Positions 5,819 to 12,722 of a stretch of DNA of 12,722 nucleotides are shown here, piece by piece. Position numbers and translations under genes: made by a program. This DNA comes from CAYQAJ01 sp964415245. Its GTDB lineage: Bacteria; Planctomycetota; Planctomycetia; Pirellulales; Pirellulaceae. The stretch covers positions 1-12,722 of the forward strand of contig CAYQAJ010000140.1 in assembly GCA_964415245.1 (NCBI GenBank). The letters are read 5' to 3'. Positions within the stretch are counted from its first letter, which is position 1; each line of letters starts with the position of its first letter. The notes beneath the pieces are model-generated. The model had not been told where the DNA came from. It did no database searches and saw nothing but the letters and a program-made list of their open reading frames with translations.

Positions 5819-8149
5819 CTAAGGCGCAATCACCTCGATCGCAGCCGGCTTCACGTCCATTGCCACGTCTTGCCCGAAAAACTTGGTAGTCGCGTGCAGG
5901 GTCACGTCGTCGAATTTGCCCACGGGTGCGTCGGCGGCGGCGGTCAGTTCGATTTCCACCGAATCCTGGTCGGCGGCCACGGTTGTCGACTCGGCGGCGG
6001 TAACGCCCTGCGGCAGCTTCGTCCATTGGAGCGTTACCGGCTGCCGGTCGCCACCCTGTCCGGCGTTGAATCGGGCCAGCGTTACCTTTACTTTTTGCGT
6101 CCCGCCCTGGGCGATGGGCCCGAGCGGCTCGGCGGTTATGGTCAGCGGCGTAACGACTTCCAGCGCGACGCGTGACACCGCCGCCTGCCCCCGCCCCTGA
6201 AACTCGCCGAAGCCAACCAGGTCAAAAACGTGTTTGCCCACCGCCATATCGGCGGGCGTTTTGAGCGTGACGACGTACTCCTCGCGGATTCCCTCGCCGT
6301 TGCGCTTCACTTCCGGCGTTACGCCGGCGGGCAGCCGATCGACCGCCACCAGCAGCGGGTCCTTGAACTCCGCATTCACGCGGTGCAGCACGAGCGTCAA
6401 CTGAACCTGACCGCTCCCCTGCGCCACGAACACCGCCGGCTGCTGCGGTGCCGTCGTGAAGAGTGGCGGGCCTTCCTGCGAACTGGCCGCGCTGAGCATG
6501 CCGTCGAGCCAGGCCGGCGGGTGGGCCATTTGCGGAAACTTCGTTCGCAACAGCGCTGTCGAATCGGCTTCCACGACGACGGAGTCATCGCCGGCGGGCG
6601 ACCCGGTGACGCGCATCTCCAGGTGCCGGCCCGGCGGAAGTTCTTGGGGCACGTCGACTAGCAGTCGCGTTTCGTTCTGCCCCTCGCGAATCACTTCGTT
6701 GTGCACGGCCAGCAAGCGGCCGCCAGAGTGGGCGGCCAGTCGCACCGGCCCGTTGAACCCGTCGCGTTGGCATTGCACGTCGACGGCCATCACGCCGCCG
6801 CGGGGAGCGAGAAACTGGTAGCGGCCGTTGTCCGCTTTGATTGCGAGGGCGAAGCCCGCGGCCGGGCTCACCGCCACGCGATACGTATATTCCGGCCCGC
6901 CGCGCTGCGTGAGCTCTTCGATGGCCAGGCGGTAGACGCCGTCCTCGCCGAACGCATAGGTGAGATATTCGTCCTCTCCCGGGGCTGCTCCGCATTCGGC
7001 CAACTGCGTCGCGTCGGCCGCGAAAAGCTGCAGGTAAACGCGGCTGGGTGAGCCGAGGCTCGCAGCGCAAGGTTGAAACGTGAGCCGCTGTCCCTTGGTC
7101 GCCTGGAATTCGTACCAGTCGACGTCGCCGGCCTGGTCGAATCGTCCGCTGAGCGCCGCGGGCATCGCTACGTGCGTGGCCGCAGCCGCGTCGTTGTTCG
7201 GCTCGGTTTCCACAAGCTCGGGGCTATCGCCCGATGCGAGCGTGACCAGTGCCGCGTGGCCGCCGCCGGGAAGACGCGCGGCGATCGCCACGTTGCCGCG
7301 ACCTGCTTGTCCGTTGGCGGCGAGATCGAGCGATGCGGCGTCGACGCCGTCGATCGATGCGAATTGAAGCTGCGTCTGCTCGCCGCGGCGCGCTCCCAGC
7401 GGAAAGGCCGTCGTCACCAGCGGAAAGTCGCCCATCCGCAGCCGGTAGCGATGCCCCGCCTCGTAGCGGTTGTCGCGCAGCTCCAGCACGTATTGCCCGT
7501 CACTGGCAAACGTGTAGGAGAAGCGGCAATCGGCCCCCAATGCCGGGTCGTCGTCGGCGTAGGCCAGTTCGTTGCCCGACGCGTCGCGCAGCCACATGAC
7601 CGGGTCGAAGGGAGAGCCGATTCGCTGGGCCAGCACTTCGAAGGCGACGCGCTGGCCGGCTTTGGCGGAAAACGCAAAGAAGTCGCTCGTCGCTCCTTGC
7701 GATGTGCCGTCGACGGCCGCGGGAATCGCGACCATCTGCGCTGACGCGAGGCTTTCGTTGCTGCCCGTCTCCGCCACGCTCGGCAGATCGTCGATCGCGA
7801 CGAAGTACGGGACCGACACTCCCTCGGGCGTCGCGACGACGATCCCACCGATGCCCGGCGATACTTCGGCACCGAGCGTAAAGCGGCACACGAGCTGGCT
7901 GCCGTCGGCCGGTGCGCCCGGTGCGGCGACCTTTTCGACCGTTGCCGGGAAGCTGGTCCAGACGTCGAGCGGTTCGGTAAGCTTCGACCCTTGCAGCGTG
8001 ACCTCGACCGTTTGCCCGGGTACGACGGCGCCAGGCACCGTCTGATTGATTGCAGGCTGGGCCAGAGCGTACGTCGGCCCAAGCAACGCCGCGGATAACG
8101 AGAACGCCGCGATACGGAGGGCTGCGCGATGGACGTGCAAAAGTCTCAT
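5819..8149 (-). CDS. Large secreted protein with PPC-like beta domains
   Basis: A 776-residue exported protein. The start at 8149 gives a signal peptide (HRAALR, then a hydrophobic run about 11-24, then a cleavage site TYALA-QPA near 30/31). The rest is rich in short beta-strand segments. Two PPC-like (bacterial pre-peptidase C-terminal) domains are recognisable: about 127-240 with DFFAFSAKAGQRVAFEV (156-172) and DGQYVLELRD, and about 312-428 with ETEPNND (314-320), GDVDWYEFQATKGQRLTF (341-358) and DGVYRLAIEE. The C-terminal third has repeated Ig/CARDB-like strands (for example PLTITAEPLGPIAQGGTQKVKVTL). No protease or other catalytic domain is visible, so it is likely a structural or binding protein at the cell envelope. 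A further in-frame ATG at 8260 would add 37 Arg/Ala-rich residues ahead of the signal peptide and is less likely. No Shine-Dalgarno is seen at either start. It is the first gene of the minus-strand block. Confidence 0.9.
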   Translation of the reverse strand: MRLLHVHRAALRIAAFSLSAALLGPTYALAQPAINQTVPGAVVPGQTVEVTLQGSKLTEPLDVWTSFPATVEKVAAPGAPADGSQLVCRFTLGAEVSPGIGGIVVATPEGVSVPYFVAIDDLPSVAETGSNESLASAQMVAIPAAVDGTSQGATSDFFAFSAKAGQRVAFEVLAQRIGSPFDPVMWLRDASGNELAYADDDPALGADCRFSYTFASDGQYVLELRDNRYEAGHRYRLRMGDFPLVTTAFPLGARRGEQTQLQFASIDGVDAASLDLAANGQAGRGNVAIAARLPGGGHAALVTLASGDSPELVETEPNNDAAAATHVAMPAALSGRFDQAGDVDWYEFQATKGQRLTFQPCAASLGSPSRVYLQLFAADATQLAECGAAPGEDEYLTYAFGEDGVYRLAIEELTQRGGPEYTYRVAVSPAAGFALAIKADNGRYQFLAPRGGVMAVDVQCQRDGFNGPVRLAAHSGGRLLAVHNEVIREGQNETRLLVDVPQELPPGRHLEMRVTGSPAGDDSVVVEADSTALLRTKFPQMAHPPAWLDGMLSAASSQEGPPLFTTAPQQPAVFVAQGSGQVQLTLVLHRVNAEFKDPLLVAVDRLPAGVTPEVKRNGEGIREEYVVTLKTPADMAVGKHVFDLVGFGEFQGRGQAAVSRVALEVVTPLTITAEPLGPIAQGGTQKVKVTLARFNAGQGGDRQPVTLQWTKLPQGVTAAESTTVAADQDSVEIELTAAADAPVGKFDDVTLHATTKFFGQDVAMDVKPAAIEVIAP

Positions 8150-8425
8150 GCGGTGGGTGGCGTGGGCGGCTGGACGGCGCACGCGCAACGAGGCGGGGGG
8201 TAGGGTTCTCGGAGCCGAGGCCGCGTGGAACGCCAGTATGCGACCGGGTGCACGTCCCATTGTGCATCGCGCCGCATGCGCCTGTCAATTCGCTGTCCCC
8301 TAAACTCCCCGGGGACGCGACGCAAATGCTGGTAGCATCGGAGCCCCTTTGGTAGATTCACCGGTAACGATGTGTGCCGCACGACGGATTAGCGAGCCGG
8401 ACCGCGACGCCGACAGGACACCGCG
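8150..8425. promoter_or_regulatory. Divergent intergenic region between the PPC gene and the aor cluster
   Basis: These 276 nt separate two gene blocks that are transcribed away from each other, so promoters for both should lie here. No convincing -35/-10 pair could be picked by eye. The clearest structure is the 10-bp palindrome TCCCCGGGGA (8306-8315) inside a looser inverted repeat GTCCCC (8295-8300) / GGGGAC (8311-8316), a possible operator or a small hairpin. A Shine-Dalgarno-like AGGA (8415-8418) stands 7 nt before the ATG at 8426. Confidence 0.4.
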
Positions 8426-8917
8426 ATGACGAAAATGCTCCAGATCGTGCCCGAGAAGTGCACCGGCTGCATGCAGTGCGAACTGGCCTGCTCGTGGGTG
8501 CAGACGGGCACGTTCGCTCCGTCGCGGAGCGTGATGCGGGTCAACGTGTTCGACGAGGAGGCCAGCTACGCCCCCTACACGTGCTTGCAGTGCGACGAGG
8601 CATGGTGCATGAACGCCTGCCCGGTCAACGCCATCGCCATCGACGAAGCGACCGGGGCCAAAGTCGTGCTCGACAGTCTGTGCGTCGGCTGCCACCTGTG
8701 CACGATCGCCTGCCCGTTCGGCACTGTGTACACGCTTCCCGGCAGCGGCAAGGCGGGTAAGTGTAATCTGTGCGGAGGCGAGCCGGCGTGCGCCGTGGCG
8801 TGCCCCACGGCGGCCATCGAGTTCGTCGATGTCAAGCAGGCCGGCCAGTGGTTCGAGCCATGGACGCGGCGCGTGCATGGCAACTACGTGGAAGCGGCGT
8901 CGGGGCAAAGCGGCTGA
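8426..8917 (+). CDS. aorA: AOR-associated ferredoxin-like subunit with four [4Fe-4S] clusters (AorA-type)
   Basis: A 163-residue electron-transfer protein with sixteen cysteines in four groups: 12-15-18-22, 53-56-61-65, 86-89-92-96 and 113-116-122-126. This is the pattern of four-cluster polyferredoxin subunits such as DmsB, HycB and AorA. There is no signal peptide, so it should act in the cytoplasm, carrying electrons between the metal-pterin subunit and the FAD subunit encoded next. The tail after Cys126 is short (about 37 residues) and ends polar. The start has AGGA 7 nt upstream. It is the first gene of a four-gene plus-strand set whose order equals Aromatoleum aorABCD. The gap to the next gene (115 nt) is filled by a long palindrome. 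Cluster binding is well supported; the exact partner is inferred from order. A generic four-cluster subunit of another oxidoreductase would look alike. Confidence 0.92.
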   Translation: MTKMLQIVPEKCTGCMQCELACSWVQTGTFAPSRSVMRVNVFDEEASYAPYTCLQCDEAWCMNACPVNAIAIDEATGAKVVLDSLCVGCHLCTIACPFGTVYTLPGSGKAGKCNLCGGEPACAVACPTAAIEFVDVKQAGQWFEPWTRRVHGNYVEAASGQSG

Positions 8918-8920
8918 CGG

Positions 8921-9018
8921 GAGCCTGTTTCAACACCGTCAGCGGAGAAGGAGACAGGCACCCTTTGCCTCGCGGACTCGGCAGGTGAGCCAGTCCCCGA
9001 CGGTTTTGAAACAGGATC
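8921..9018. repeat. Long imperfect palindrome (REP/MITE-like) between aorA and aorB
   Basis: Outer arms 8921-8940 (beginning GAGCCTGTTTCAA) and 8999-9018 (ending TTGAAACAGGATC) are 20 nt each and pair with two mismatches. Inner arms GGAGACAGGCACC (8950-8962) and GGTGAGCCAGTCCCC (8984-8998) pair imperfectly, and TGCC/GGCA (8966-8969 / 8980-8983) closes the tip. The whole 98 nt can fold into one long stem. It begins 3 nt after the aorA stop and ends 1 nt before the AGAGG ribosome-binding site of aorB. No T-run follows, so it is not a standard terminator. It resembles non-autonomous palindromic repeats moved by REP-associated (RAYT/IS200-like) transposases; none is encoded in this window. Confidence 0.8.
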
Positions 9019-9019
9019 G

Positions 9020-9024
9020 AGAGG
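9020..9024 (+). promoter_or_regulatory. Ribosome-binding site that fixes the aorB start
   Basis: AGAGG lies 8 nt before the ATG at 9033. The same frame is open further upstream to 8829, but that part overlaps aorA and the palindrome, while the protein starting at 9033 begins MPGWTGKLLRVNL, the usual start of this enzyme family. Confidence 0.65.
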
Positions 9025-9032
9025 ATCAACTC

Positions 9033-10868
9033 ATGCCAGGCTGGACGGGTAAACTGCTGCGGGTCAACCTGACCACTGGGCGCTCCATCGTTGAAGCGAT
9101 CCCCACCGATTGGCTCCGCGATTACATCGGCGGGCGTGGACTGGGGGACCGCTACCTGTACGAGGAGATGGACCCCGCGATCGATCCCCTCTCGCCCGAC
9201 AACAAACTGATCTTCGCCACCGGCCCGCTTACGGGCACGCCCGTCCCTTGTGGTGCCCGTTACATGGTGGTCACCAAGGGGCCGCTCACCGGGGCAATCA
9301 CCACGTCGAACTCCGGTGGTCACTGGGGCCCCGAACTAAAATTCGCCGGCTACGACCTGCTATTGCTCGAAGGCCGCGCCGCCCGACCGAGCTACCTGTT
9401 CATCTACGACGACCACGTCGAGCTGCGCGACGCTCGCCATTGGTGGGGACGCGGCGTTGGCGAGACCGAAGACGGTCTGCGCCGCGAGTTGGGCCTGCCC
9501 GCGCTGCGCGTGGCGGCGATCGGACCGGCCGGCGAAAAACTGGTTCGCTTCGCCTGCATTATGAACGACAAACACCGGGCGGCCGGGCGAAGCGGCGTGG
9601 GGGCCGTGATGGGTTCCAAATACCTCAAGGCCATCGCCGTGCGGGGAACCGGCGGCGTCGAGGTGGCCGACCCGGCCGCCTTTATGAAAGCCCTGTGGAC
9701 GATGCGGGCCGCCATGAAGTACAGCCCGGGTCGAAAGTCGTTCGCCGAACTGGGAACCGCCGCCACCATCGACCTGACGCAGGCCTTTGGCGGGCTCCCC
9801 ACGCGCAATTTCCAGCAAGGTCAATTCGAGCTGGCCGAGAACCTCAACGGCAACTCGATTCGCGACACGCGGCTGGTGGCCAACAAGGCCTGCTTTGCCT
9901 GCACCATCGCCTGCGGCCGAGTTTGCCGCCTGGGTGACGAGGCCGACAAGTACCTGGTGAACACGCATCCCCGCAACTGGCGCACTGCCGGCGAAGGGCC
10001 CGAGTACGAGGCCGCCTGGGCGCTGGGGGCCGATACCGGCGTGGGCGATCTCGACGCGGTGCTCAAGGCCAACTGGCTGTGCAACGACCTGGGCATGGAC
10101 CCCATCAGTATGGGATCGACCCTGGCGGCGGCCATGGAACTGTACGAGCGGGGAGTGTTGACCGACGCTCAGGTCGAAATGCCGCTGCGATTCGGCTCGG
10201 CCGAGGCGCTGGTTCGCATGGTCGAGGCGACCGCCTACCGCGAGGGCTTCGGCGACGAGTTGGCCGAGGGATCGAAACGGATGGGCGAGAAGCTCGGTCA
10301 TCCCGAGGTGTTCATGGGGAGCAAGGGGCAGGAGTTTCCCGCGTACGACCCCCGAGGCTTCCAAGGCATGGGAGTCGCTTACGCCACTTGCAATCGCGGC
10401 GGATGTCATCTGCGGGCGTGGACCCCGGGGCCCGAAAGCTCCGGCGAAATGGATCCCCACACGACGGCAGGCAAGGGGGAGTGGGTCGCCAAGCAGCAGA
10501 ACCGCACCACCGCGCACGACAGCACGGGCATCTGCCTGTTCGTTGCCGGTGCCGATGGGCCGCTAGAGATGCTCGTTCCCTGTACGGCGGCCGCCACAGG
10601 GATTCCCTATACGATGGACGAGTTCCTGCACATCGGCGAGCGGACGTGGAACCTCGAACGGCTGTGGAATCTCAAGGCGGGACTGACGCGAGCCGACGAC
10701 ACGATCCCCCAGCGGCTGATGAAGGAGGCGCACAAGTCGGGCCCCTCGGCCGGCGTGGTGGTGCACCTCGATCAGATGCTCCCCGTCTATTACCGCGAGC
10801 GCGGCTGGGACGAGGAGGGCGTGCCGAGCCAAGAGAAGTTGATGGAGCTGGGGCTGGCGTCTGTGTGA
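9033..10868 (+). CDS. aorB: Tungsten/molybdenum-pterin aldehyde:acceptor oxidoreductase catalytic subunit (AOR family, AorB-type)
   Basis: A 611-residue protein of the aldehyde ferredoxin oxidoreductase family, close to the 605 of the Pyrococcus enzyme. These enzymes oxidise aldehydes to carboxylic acids, or run in reverse with strong donors, at a bis-metallopterin centre, usually tungsten. Seen in order: GGRGLG (33-38) in the N-terminal domain, the pterin-binding AGRSGVGAVMGSK (184-196), CFACTIAC (287-294) giving three [4Fe-4S] ligands, GPEYE (322-326, family active-site Glu region), GCHLR with His459, which probably matches the catalytic His, and DSTGIC (496-501), whose Cys501 is the fourth cluster ligand. 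No signal peptide is present. An extra Cys298 lies just after the cluster motif. The gene lies between a four-cluster ferredoxin gene and an FAD/NAD(P) subunit gene. The family is certain; the substrate and the choice of W over Mo cannot be read from sequence. Confidence 0.96.
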   Translation: MPGWTGKLLRVNLTTGRSIVEAIPTDWLRDYIGGRGLGDRYLYEEMDPAIDPLSPDNKLIFATGPLTGTPVPCGARYMVVTKGPLTGAITTSNSGGHWGPELKFAGYDLLLLEGRAARPSYLFIYDDHVELRDARHWWGRGVGETEDGLRRELGLPALRVAAIGPAGEKLVRFACIMNDKHRAAGRSGVGAVMGSKYLKAIAVRGTGGVEVADPAAFMKALWTMRAAMKYSPGRKSFAELGTAATIDLTQAFGGLPTRNFQQGQFELAENLNGNSIRDTRLVANKACFACTIACGRVCRLGDEADKYLVNTHPRNWRTAGEGPEYEAAWALGADTGVGDLDAVLKANWLCNDLGMDPISMGSTLAAAMELYERGVLTDAQVEMPLRFGSAEALVRMVEATAYREGFGDELAEGSKRMGEKLGHPEVFMGSKGQEFPAYDPRGFQGMGVAYATCNRGGCHLRAWTPGPESSGEMDPHTTAGKGEWVAKQQNRTTAHDSTGICLFVAGADGPLEMLVPCTAAATGIPYTMDEFLHIGERTWNLERLWNLKAGLTRADDTIPQRLMKEAHKSGPSAGVVVHLDQMLPVYYRERGWDEEGVPSQEKLMELGLASV

Positions 10869-10912
10869 GCGCGAGACTCGATACAACAACACGTACGGAT
10901 TGATCCGATCGT

Positions 10913-12316
10913 ATGGCACATCACGTCATCATCGGCGGCGGACCGGCCGCCACGAATGCAATCGAAACGATCCGCCAGTTCGGCGGCAAGAGCGATGCCA
11001 TCACCCTGGTGAGCGACGAGCCGGCGCACTCTCGCATGGCGCTCCCGTACTGGCTGGCCGGGGCTATCCCGCGCGAGCATACGCATACTGCCGACGATGC
11101 GTCGTACAAAAAGCTGGGCGTCGACGCCCGCATCGGCAAGCGCGTGCGAAAGATCGACCCGCAATCGAGCTCGATCGAGATCGACGGCGGCGGCACCGCA
11201 AAACGTGACACAGTGAAGTTCGACAATCTGCTCATTGCCACCGGCGCGTCGCCCGTTGCTCCGCCGATCCCGGGCGCCGATCTGCCAGGCGTTCAACCGC
11301 TGTGGACGCTCGCGCACACCGAATCGGCCCTTCGCACCGCAGAAGCCAAAAAGCAGCCGCGCGTGGTGCTCGTTGGTGCGGGTTTCATCGGCTTCATCGT
11401 ATTGGGTGCCATGTTCAAGCGCCACTGGAAGCTGGCCGTGGTCGAGCGCGAGGCGCACGTTCTGCCCCGCATGCTCGATGCCGATTCGGCGGCGCTCGTT
11501 GAATCGTGGCTCGCCGCGCGAGGGGTCGACGTGCACACGGGCACGACGGTCGTGGGCATTACGCAGCAGAAAGACGGTGCGAAGCGCGTGGAACTCGCCA
11601 GCGGCAAAAAGCTCGAAGCCGACCTGGTGATCCTCGCGACAGGCATTCAGCCGAATCTCGAACTCGTCGCGGGAACCGGCATACAAACCGACGCCGGCAT
11701 TCTCGTGAACGACCGCATGCAGACCAACTTCCCGAACATTTACGCGGGCGGCGACGTGGCACAGGGGCCCGTTCTGTTCGGCGACCAACCGGCGATTCAT
11801 GCCATTCAGCCCACGGCCGTCGATCATGGCCGCGTGGCGGGAGCGAACATGGCCGGGCACACGGTGCATTACCCGGGCAGCCTGCTGATGAATGTGGTCG
11901 ACGTGTGCGGCCTGCAATGCGCCAGCTTCGGCAACTGGGACGACACCGGCGCCGAGGCCATCACCATTCGCAACCCCGACGGCTTTATCTACCGCAAGCT
12001 GCTGTGGCGCGGCGACCAGCCGGTAGGCGCCATCTTCACGGGCCGCGCCAACGACATGGGCATGCTTACCGACGTCGGCATGGTCAAGGGCATTCTGCAA
12101 ACGCAATCGCACTTGGGTCCGTGGAAAGGGTACCTGCGCGAAAACCCGTTCGACATCCGCCGCGCGTTCGTCGGCGCCGGCGTGCCGCAGAAGCTGGTGA
12201 GCACGACGTTGCTGGGGCGCCCCTCGAGCACCCGCAGGTACCGCTTCGGCAATGTGCCGGCAACCACCGAGGTCGGTTCGTCGCATCGCGTGTATGTCGG
12301 CTCGGGCGGCCAGTGA
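10913..12316 (+). CDS. aorC: FAD/NAD(P)-dependent oxidoreductase subunit (AorC-type)
   Basis: A 467-residue flavoprotein of the pyridine nucleotide-disulfide oxidoreductase fold. The FAD dinucleotide motif is GGGPAA (8-13), followed by IATG (108-111), the NAD(P)-binding GAGFIG (155-160) with an acidic residue at the end of the next strand (AVVERE), which favours NAD over NADP, ATGIQPN near 243-249, and AGGD (278-281, FAD ribityl contact). The redox cysteine of NADH oxidases and CoA-disulfide reductases is absent: the matching stretch reads SRMALPYWLAG (40-50). This argues against disulfide chemistry and for electron exchange with an FeS partner, as in ferredoxin or rubredoxin reductases. It starts 44 nt after aorB, and its last base is the first base of the MoaD-like gene, so the two are translationally coupled. 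In Aromatoleum the equivalent subunit links the W-enzyme to NAD+; that role here is inferred. Confidence 0.92.
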   Translation: MAHHVIIGGGPAATNAIETIRQFGGKSDAITLVSDEPAHSRMALPYWLAGAIPREHTHTADDASYKKLGVDARIGKRVRKIDPQSSSIEIDGGGTAKRDTVKFDNLLIATGASPVAPPIPGADLPGVQPLWTLAHTESALRTAEAKKQPRVVLVGAGFIGFIVLGAMFKRHWKLAVVEREAHVLPRMLDADSAALVESWLAARGVDVHTGTTVVGITQQKDGAKRVELASGKKLEADLVILATGIQPNLELVAGTGIQTDAGILVNDRMQTNFPNIYAGGDVAQGPVLFGDQPAIHAIQPTAVDHGRVAGANMAGHTVHYPGSLLMNVVDVCGLQCASFGNWDDTGAEAITIRNPDGFIYRKLLWRGDQPVGAIFTGRANDMGMLTDVGMVKGILQTQSHLGPWKGYLRENPFDIRRAFVGAGVPQKLVSTTLLGRPSSTRRYRFGNVPATTEVGSSHRVYVGSGGQ

Positions 12317-12552
12317 TGCCAGCCATGCAAATCCGCGTGAAGCTGATGGGCATGCTCAAAAGCAAGGCCCCCCCAGGTGAGCGGCTCGAACTGCCCGATG
12401 GGGCTAGTATCGCCGATGCGCTTGCGAAGTTGGGCATCGACGCTTCGAGCGTGCAAGCTTTCACGATTAACGGCGCGCTGGTGCGCGATCGCGGTCGCAC
12501 CCTGGCCGACGGCGACGAATTGACGGTGCTTCCTCCCGTCGGCGGCGGGTGA
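12316..12552 (+). CDS. aorD: MoaD/ThiS-like small sulfur-carrier protein (AorD-type)
   Basis: A 78-residue protein with the beta-grasp pattern of MoaD: a first strand MQIRVKLMG (4-12), ERLELPDGASIADALAKLGI in the middle, the landmark FTINGALV, then LADGDELTVLPPVGGG. The C-terminal Gly-Gly is the residue pair that becomes a thiocarboxylate in molybdopterin synthesis; here it is Gly-Gly-Gly. The ATG at 12316 overlaps the aorC stop by one base; a second ATG at 12325 gives a more compact start. In Aromatoleum and several AOR operons a MoaD-like gene accompanies the catalytic subunit, presumably for its own pterin cofactor. No MoaE, MoeA or tungstate transporter gene appears before the right edge. 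Family placement is good; a dedicated role for this AOR is inferred from position. Confidence 0.88.
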   Translation: MPAMQIRVKLMGMLKSKAPPGERLELPDGASIADALAKLGIDASSVQAFTINGALVRDRGRTLADGDELTVLPPVGGG

Positions 12553-12584
12553 CGGGAATCGCGAGTGCCGCGAAGCGCCGAATT

Positions 12585-12612
12585 CGCGACACGCGCTCCG
12601 CTGCGCGTCGCG
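12585..12612 (+). terminator. GC-rich hairpin after the aor cluster, possible terminator
   Basis: Left arm 12585-12596 and right arm 12603-12612 pair as six inner base pairs, a two-nt bulge and four outer base pairs, with the loop TCCGCT. It lies 33 nt after the last aor stop codon. No run of T follows, so termination would have to be Rho-dependent or the hairpin may be an intergenic repeat. The remaining bases to 12722 hold no gene that I can support; an AT-rich patch (12688-12703) could belong to a promoter of the next gene. Confidence 0.35.
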
Positions 12613-12722
12613 GCTAACCGACAAGCGCCCAACGTGTGCGGCAGCCGACCGCGATGTCCGGCCCGTCGGGTTTCCCCGCTGGCAACGAAACATCATAATA
12701 AATGCGGGGTTGGTAATCGGTG

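Noticed and set aside
3041..6175. Very long plus-strand open frame (over 1000 codons) opposite the DUF1553 gene
   Set aside because: It is antisense to a well-recognised secreted protein with clear domains. The translation is rich in Arg, Val, Gly and His without any family motif, as expected from the opposite strand of a GC-rich gene.
8349..8371. TTGGTA and TAACGA as a promoter for aorA
   Set aside because: The two boxes are only 10 nt apart, far from the usual 16-18, so I do not call a promoter.
8921..9018. Classical intrinsic terminator after aorA
   Set aside because: The stem is long and broken by mismatches, and no T-run follows on the plus strand.
8829..9032. Upstream extension of the AOR catalytic gene
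   Set aside because: It overlaps aorA and the palindrome, and the family N-terminus begins exactly at 9033 behind a ribosome-binding site.
11506..12315. Long plus-strand frame leading into the MoaD-like gene
   Set aside because: It is out of frame within the FAD subunit gene and gives Arg/Gly/His-rich nonsense. Only the part from 12316 is a real protein.
1..12722. CRISPR array, tRNA, rRNA, transposase or prophage genes
   Set aside because: I saw no regularly spaced long repeats, no cloverleaf-like sequence and no recognisable transposase or phage protein on either strand.

Overview
The window looks like a piece of a GC-rich planctomycete genome, probably Pirellulales-like. The evidence is a block of secreted proteins of kinds typical of that phylum: a DUF1549/DUF1553 protein with cytochrome-like motifs, a planctomycete-type cytochrome C (PSCyt1) fused to a WD40 propeller, and a large secreted protein with PPC-like domains. 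Several genes lack a clear Shine-Dalgarno site, which also fits. The exact taxon cannot be read from the window.

Left part (1-8149, all minus strand). Reading in the direction of transcription from about 8149 leftwards there are five genes: a secreted PPC-domain protein (5819-8149), a secreted Ig-like/DUF1549/DUF1553 protein (3197-5707), a secreted PSCyt1-WD40 protein (1785-3182, GTG start 14 nt after the previous stop), a purine nucleoside phosphorylase (917-1750), and a second, divergent purine nucleoside phosphorylase (788 to beyond the left edge). Spacing falls to 14 and 34 nt in the middle, so at least the DUF1553, WD40 and first phosphorylase genes look like one operon. The two phosphorylases differ at the residue that reads the 6-position of the purine (Asn in one, Asp in the other), which suggests a split in substrate. 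A heptad-repeat hairpin lies between them.

Right part (8426-12552, all plus strand). Four genes follow the order of the aldehyde oxidoreductase operon known from Aromatoleum (aorABCD): a four-cluster ferredoxin-like subunit, a tungsten/molybdenum-pterin catalytic subunit of the AOR family, an FAD/NAD(P) oxidoreductase subunit and a MoaD-like small protein ending in Gly-Gly-Gly. The inferred electron path is aldehyde oxidation at the metal-pterin site, then transfer along the FeS clusters, then NAD(P) reduction at the FAD subunit; the MoaD-like protein would serve cofactor sulfur chemistry. A long imperfect palindrome of REP/MITE character sits between the ferredoxin and catalytic genes and ends next to the ribosome-binding site of the latter.

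The two gene blocks are divergent and share a 276-nt intergenic region (8150-8425). No tRNA, rRNA, CRISPR array, transposase or phage gene was seen.
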